Assembly (NCBI RefSeq): GCF_000620305.1
Contig: NZ_KK211102.1
Location: forward strand, 357,428-421,427
Length of the DNA stretch: 64,000 nt
Direction: 5' to 3'
Origin: Desulfitibacter alkalitolerans DSM 16504
GTDB lineage: Bacteria; Bacillota; DSM-16504; Desulfitibacterales; Desulfitibacteraceae
The notes below the pieces were generated by a model. The model was not told where the DNA came from. It did no database searches and saw nothing but the letters and a program-made list of their open reading frames with translations. This document shows, one piece after another, positions 59,835 through 64,000 of the stretch; position 1 is the stretch's first letter; every line of letters begins with the position of its first letter. A program made the position numbers and the translations under genes.

Positions 59835-60590
59835 ATGTCTATTCAACCTCAGATGCCTAAAAGCTGGCGCTTGGAGACAAAACCTCACAAATTTTGTCCA
59901 GGCTGTGGTCATCCATTAATTCTTAAGGCTTTGGGAGAAATCATAGATGAGTTTGAAATTGCAGATAAAACAGTATTTGGTTGTGATATAGGCTGTTCCT
60001 TATTAGCATGGGATTTCTTTAATGTGGATACAATCCAAACACACCATGGTCGTACCACACCAGTAATTGTTGGTATTAGAAGAGCTGATGAAGAGGTTAT
60101 TGGTATTGCATACATGGGTGATGGTGGAGGATATGCAATCGGTTCGCAGCATTTGATCAACTCAGCAGCCAGAAACGATAAAGTTTTAGTACTATTAGCC
60201 AACAATACCCAGTATGGGATGACCGGCGGGCAGATGGCACCCACTACGTTACCGGGGCAAAAGACAGAAACCAGCCCCTATGGAAGAGATGTGGAAATGA
60301 CAGGTCCTCCCTTTCAAGGGCCAGAAATGGTTGCTGCAGTTTCCCAGGAAGGTGCCTATGTTGCCAGAGCAACTGTGGCTAATCCCAGGCAGATGAAAAA
60401 ATTCATAAAAAAAGCCATTGAAAATGTCAAAGATGGCAGAGGCTTCTCATTTGTTGAAGTTCTTTCCCTATGTCCAACCAACTGGAGAACCAACGCAGAA
60501 CAAACATGGAAGTTTGTTGAAGAAGATATGGTCAAGTATTTCAAGGTCGGCGAGATAAAAGTTCCAGGCGAAAGCAAAAGGGAGGGTTGA
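59835..60590 (+). CDS. 2-oxoacid:ferredoxin oxidoreductase beta subunit (KorB-like)
   Basis: The 251-residue TPP-binding subunit has FCPGCGHPLILKALGEI (cluster Cys pair), FGCDIGCS (third Cys), and the TPP motif YMGDGGGYAIGSQHLINSAARNDK with NNTQYGMTGGQMAPT. ATG 59835 is chosen because GAGGAGG lies 8 nt upstream; the in-frame TTG at 59712 lies in the repeat insertion. It is followed by gamma without gap. Confidence 0.86.
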   Translation: MSIQPQMPKSWRLETKPHKFCPGCGHPLILKALGEIIDEFEIADKTVFGCDIGCSLLAWDFFNVDTIQTHHGRTTPVIVGIRRADEEVIGIAYMGDGGGYAIGSQHLINSAARNDKVLVLLANNTQYGMTGGQMAPTTLPGQKTETSPYGRDVEMTGPPFQGPEMVAAVSQEGAYVARATVANPRQMKKFIKKAIENVKDGRGFSFVEVLSLCPTNWRTNAEQTWKFVEEDMVKYFKVGEIKVPGESKREG

Positions 60591-60592
60591 TC

Positions 60593-61159
60593 ATGGCAAA
60601 GGGAGCTAAGATTGCCTTAGCGGGTGAAGGTGGTCAGGGAGTGCAATCCGTTGCTAATATCTTGGTGGAAGCTGCTTACGAGGAGGGCAAAGAAGCCTTA
60701 TATATACCTAACTTTGGTGTTGAACAAAGGGGAGGGGTTTCGATTGCATATGTGCAAATATCAGAGGAGCCCATTGGCTCTCCAAAGTTTAAATTTGCCG
60801 ACATAATTATAGCTTTAAGTGATAGGGCTGTTCGCAGGACAAGAAAATATGTTAATGAAGATACTCTTTTTGTATATGATGCGGCTATTAAAGGCATTGA
60901 AAATGATCTTCCCACAAATGCCAGGCGTGTTATTGGCATACCAGCTATTGATGTGGCCAAGGAAGAATTTCATCCAAGGGTGTTTAATGTAATAATTATG
61001 GGGGCGGTAATTGGAATGACCGGTGTCGTAACAGGTGAACAGGCCAAGGCTGCCATAGAAAAAAAGTTAGGTTACAAGTTTGAGCAGGATCCTAAGTTAA
61101 GGGAACTAAACTACAAAGCCCTTGAAAGGGGCATTGATCTAGTTAAAGACCAAGTCTAG
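60593..61159 (+). CDS. 2-oxoacid:ferredoxin oxidoreductase gamma subunit (KorC-like)
   Basis: The 188-residue gamma subunit begins AKGAKIALAGEGGQGVQSVANILVEAA, the family signature, followed by NFGVEQRGGVSIAYVQIS. ATG 60593 has GGAGGG 6 nt upstream; an in-frame TTG at 60587 abuts that site. It lies 2 nt after the beta stop codon. Confidence 0.85.
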   Translation: MAKGAKIALAGEGGQGVQSVANILVEAAYEEGKEALYIPNFGVEQRGGVSIAYVQISEEPIGSPKFKFADIIIALSDRAVRRTRKYVNEDTLFVYDAAIKGIENDLPTNARRVIGIPAIDVAKEEFHPRVFNVIIMGAVIGMTGVVTGEQAKAAIEKKLGYKFEQDPKLRELNYKALERGIDLVKDQV

Positions 61160-61171
61160 GGAGGGATAAAA

Positions 61172-61432
61172 GTGGCCGTTGAGTTTAAAGCTGTTGTAAA
61201 AGAAGATGGCAAAGGAATTTTTCACCTATTTCCTGGGTTATGCAAAGGCTGTGGCCTTTGTATAGAAAAATGCCCTGTTGATACCATAGCTTGGTCTAAG
61301 GAACTAGGTGTTTTTGGAACACCAACTGTGGAACCTGGACACGGCAAGCCATGTATAGCCTGTAAAATGTGTCAGCTTGTATGTCCAGACTGTGCTATAG
61401 TAATTGAAAAAGTGAAAAAAGAAGATAAATAG
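61172..61432 (+). CDS. 2-oxoacid:ferredoxin oxidoreductase delta subunit (2x[4Fe-4S], KorD-like)
   Basis: The 86-residue ferredoxin-like protein has clusters CKGCGLCIEKCP and CIACKMCQLVCPDCA. GTG 61172 follows GGGAGGGA, 12 nt after the gamma stop. It is the last gene of this operon, followed by a GC-rich hairpin at 61440-61464. Confidence 0.85.
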   Translation: MAVEFKAVVKEDGKGIFHLFPGLCKGCGLCIEKCPVDTIAWSKELGVFGTPTVEPGHGKPCIACKMCQLVCPDCAIVIEKVKKEDK

Positions 61433-61439
61433 AATTATA

Positions 61440-61464
61440 GGGCCCAGACATTGAGTTTGGGCCC
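61440..61464 (+). terminator. GC-rich hairpin after korD-like gene
   Basis: GGGCCCAGA / TTTGGGCCC (9 bp with one wobble, 7-nt loop). A strong stem but a poor T-tract. Confidence 0.6.
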
Positions 61465-61602
61465 CTGGGCTTTGACTCATAGACACACAAAATATTATGA
61501 ATAGCCAATTAAGGCAGAGTGCTTAATCGTGGGATGGGAAAAATGGAAAACTTGCAATCTATAAAACTTGTATAGAATTGGATAAATATGACCAAAAACC
61601 AG

Positions 61603-61631
61603 TTGACAAGAAGAAAAAGAGATGTTATCAT
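61603..61631 (+). promoter_or_regulatory. rRNA promoter
   Basis: TTGACA (61603-61608), a 17-nt spacer and TATCAT (61626-61631) lie about 390 nt upstream of the 16S gene in an A-rich leader with no supported gene. Confidence 0.6.
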
Positions 61632-61840
61632 AACTATTGTCGTCTGGAGCAGTAAAGCAAAGAAATGTAGCTGGAACAACAAACAAAACACAGAAACAAC
61701 CCAAAAAACAGCAGATAAAAACGAAAAGTTCCAGTACATACCAGTTGCAAAACTAAAGCAGATGTGCTAAACTAAAGTTCCTGCCACAAAGAAGCAGGAC
61801 AAAAGCAAGAAGAAACAAAAGACAAAAGCAAGAAAAAAAT

Positions 61841-62020
61841 GATCTTTGAGAATTGAACAGTGATAGAATTAAACCCGTTAATATTAAAGCCAAACTAAAT
61901 TATGAAGATAATATAGTAAGGCACAAACAGTAAAGAATTAACAGGACAACAAGTCCAAAAAAACGAGCAGGTCAAACGAAAGTTAAAAACTAGCTTAGGT
62001 TAAGACTTAAGCTAGAAAAA
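61841..62020 (+). promoter_or_regulatory. rRNA leader with boxA-like motif and processing stem
   Basis: GATCTTTGAGAATTGAACA (61841-61859) resembles the leader boxA region, and an 8-bp stem CTAGCTTA / TAAGCTAG (61990-61997, 62008-62015) precedes the mature 5' end. A similar TGTTCTTTGAAAACT box follows the 16S gene at 63917-63931. Confidence 0.5.
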
Positions 62021-62096
62021 ATATAACTGGAGAGTTTGATCCTGGCTCAGGACGAACGCTGGCGGCGTGCTTAACACATGCAAGTCGAACGGAGCG

Positions 62097-62194
62097 GAGG
62101 TCAGTCGTCAGAGGTCAGAAGTCTGCAATAGAAGCAATTGGCAAGCCAATTGCAGACAAGAGCGGACATCGGACTTCCGATGACTGACTTCCAA
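62097..62194 (+). repeat. Insert in 16S helix 6 (V1)
   Basis: Extra sequence GGAGGTCAGTCGTCAGAGG, then GTCAGAAGTC, a palindrome around GCAATTGGCAAGCCAATTGC, and closing TCGGACTTCC replaces the short V1 loop. Its AGAAGCAATTGGC block recurs in the V9 insert. Confidence 0.8.
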
Positions 62195-62423
62195 TCAGTG
62201 GCGGACGGGTGAGTAACGCGTGGGTAACCTACCCTTTAAGCTGGGATAACTCCGGGAAACTGGAGCTAATACCGGATAAGCTTACAGTATGGCATCATAC
62301 AGTAAGAAAAGGAGGCCTCTGGAATAAGCTTCCGATAAAGGATGGACCCGCGTCCCATTAGCTAGTTGGTGAGGTAGAGGCTCACCAAGGCGACGATGGG
62401 TAGCCGGCCTGAGAGGGTGGACG

Positions 62424-62483
<60 letters not shown>

Positions 62484-62614
62484 CGCAATGGGGGAAACCC
62501 TGACGCAGCAACGCCGCGTGAGTGAAGAAGGCCTTCGGGTCGTAAAGCTCTGTCAATGGGGAAGAAGTCTTATTTTTGAATAGGGAATAAGGTGACGGTA
62601 CCCAAGGAGGAAGC

Positions 62615-62658
<44 letters not shown>

Positions 62659-62875
62659 AAGCGTTGTCCGGAATTACTGGGCGTAAAGGGCGTGTAGGTG
62701 GTCAAACAAGTCAGGTGTGAAACCCCGGGGCTTAACTTCGGGCATGCATTTGAAACTGTATGACTTGAGGGCAAGAGAGGAAAGTGGAATTCCTAGTGTA
62801 GCGGTGAAATGCGTAGATATTAGGAGGAACACCAGTGGCGAAGGCGACTTTCTGGATTGACCCTGACACTGAGGC

Positions 62876-62934
<59 letters not shown>

Positions 62935-63010
62935 GGTACTAGGTGTTGGAGGTATCGACCCCTTCAGTGCCGCAGCAAACGCATTAAGTACCCCGCCTGG
63001 GGAGTACGGC

Positions 63011-63099
<89 letters not shown>

Positions 63100-63165
63100 A
63101 GGGCTTGACATCCTCTGACGTCCATAGAGATATGGAGTTTTCTTCGGAAACAGAGAGACAGGTGG

Positions 63166-63232
<67 letters not shown>

Positions 63233-63332
63233 ACTTAGTTGCCAGCAATAAGATGGGCACTCTAAGTAGACTGCCGGTGACAAACCGGAGGAAGGTGGGG
63301 ATGACGTCAAATCATCATGCCCCTTATGTCCT

Positions 63333-63363
<31 letters not shown>

Positions 63364-63474
63364 GAGGGCAGCGAGACCGTGAGGTGGAGCAAATCCCAAA
63401 AAGCCGATCACAGTTCGGATTGTAGGCTGAAACTCGCCTACATGAAGTCGGAATCGCTAGTAATCGCAGGTCAG

Positions 63475-63526
<52 letters not shown>

Positions 63527-63564
63527 CGAAAGCTGGCAACACCCGAAGCCGGTGAGCTAACTCG

Positions 63565-63735
63565 TTCGGAGGTCAGAGGTCAGAAGTCAGAAGTCTAAAC
63601 AGAAGTCAGAGGACAGAAGTCCGAGGTCAGAAATAGAAGCAATTGGCTAAGCCGATTGCAACAAGAACTGACAGCAGACAATGGATACTTGACAACTGAA
63701 CAGACAACCGACATCCGATTTCCGACTTCCGAATG
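63565..63735 (+). repeat. Insert in 16S helix 44 (V9)
   Basis: About 170 nt of GGTCAGAGGTCAGAAGTCAG-type repeats, the same AGAAGCAATTGGC(T)AAGCC block as the V1 insert, and ATACTTGACAACTGAAC enlarge the helix 44 tip. The ends TTCGGAGGTC and GACTTCCGAA pair with each other. Confidence 0.8.
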
Positions 63736-63767
63736 AGGGGCAGCCGTCTAAGGTGGGGCTAGTGATT

Positions 63768-64000
<233 letters not shown>

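Overview
The window looks like the chromosome of an anaerobic, endospore-forming member of the Clostridia (Firmicutes), perhaps Peptococcaceae-like. Supporting signs are strong Shine-Dalgarno sites, a large Bacillus-type SRP RNA, BofA-, YaaL- and Spo0E-like sporulation genes, a selenocysteine formate dehydrogenase, many ferredoxin-dependent 2-oxoacid oxidoreductases, and an elongated 16S rRNA. The genus cannot be fixed from sequence reading alone.

Layout. (1) 1-14960 is the right end of an integrated mobile element. It carries, on the minus strand, the first codons of an element-type large protein, a complete Tad/Flp-like pilus set (prepilin peptidase, large secreted CARDB-type protein, two TadE-like pseudopilins, two twin Flp pilins, TadC, TadB, CpaF/TadA ATPase, CpaE-like NTPase, CpaB), ParB/ParA and two paired helix-turn-helix proteins. 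It ends in a 63-nt 3' remnant of tRNA-Ser(CGA), the presumed attachment site. (2) 15390-19902 is a type III restriction-modification pair (mod, res), followed by a solitary HicB-like gene. (3) 20790-26616 is an NAD(P)-linked, selenocysteine-containing formate dehydrogenase operon (NuoE-like, NuoF-like, FdhA) plus a small CO-dehydrogenase-beta-family (CO_dh-like) protein. (4) 26880-30528 is accBCDA for malonyl-CoA, strikingly AT-rich. (5) 30826-33682 is a yybP-ykoY (Mn2+) riboswitch driving a P-type cation ATPase; then a DUF2294/MpsC-like gene behind duplicated promoters, and purEK. (6) 36389-42778 is an unusual operon: a second CO_dh-like protein, a complete alpha-beta-gamma-delta 2-oxoacid:ferredoxin oxidoreductase, a DUF6671-like protein and a second alpha-beta pair. 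(7) 42898-53539 holds Spo0E-like, a PLP-fold/GNAT fusion that lacks the PLP lysine, a thymidine kinase remnant, a DEAD-box helicase, tRNA-Ser(GGA), SRP RNA, dnaX-ybaB-recR, an RpiR regulator with glutamate 2,3-aminomutase, YaaL-like and BofA. (8) 54105-61432 holds the single-chain pyruvate:ferredoxin oxidoreductase (nifJ), a P-loop protein and a four-subunit 2-oxoacid oxidoreductase (korABCD-like). (9) 61600-64000 is an rRNA promoter/leader, a 16S rRNA of about 1.8 kb with two related inserts, and the start of the spacer.

How it fits together. Regions 3, 6 and 8 suggest a metabolism built on reduced ferredoxin, formate and 2-oxoacids, as in fermentative or acetogenic/syntrophic clostridia. 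The two CO_dh-like paralogues link the formate and 2-oxoacid operons and, with the doubled alpha-beta pair, are the best candidates here for an undescribed enzyme arrangement. No CRISPR array or complete insertion sequence was seen.
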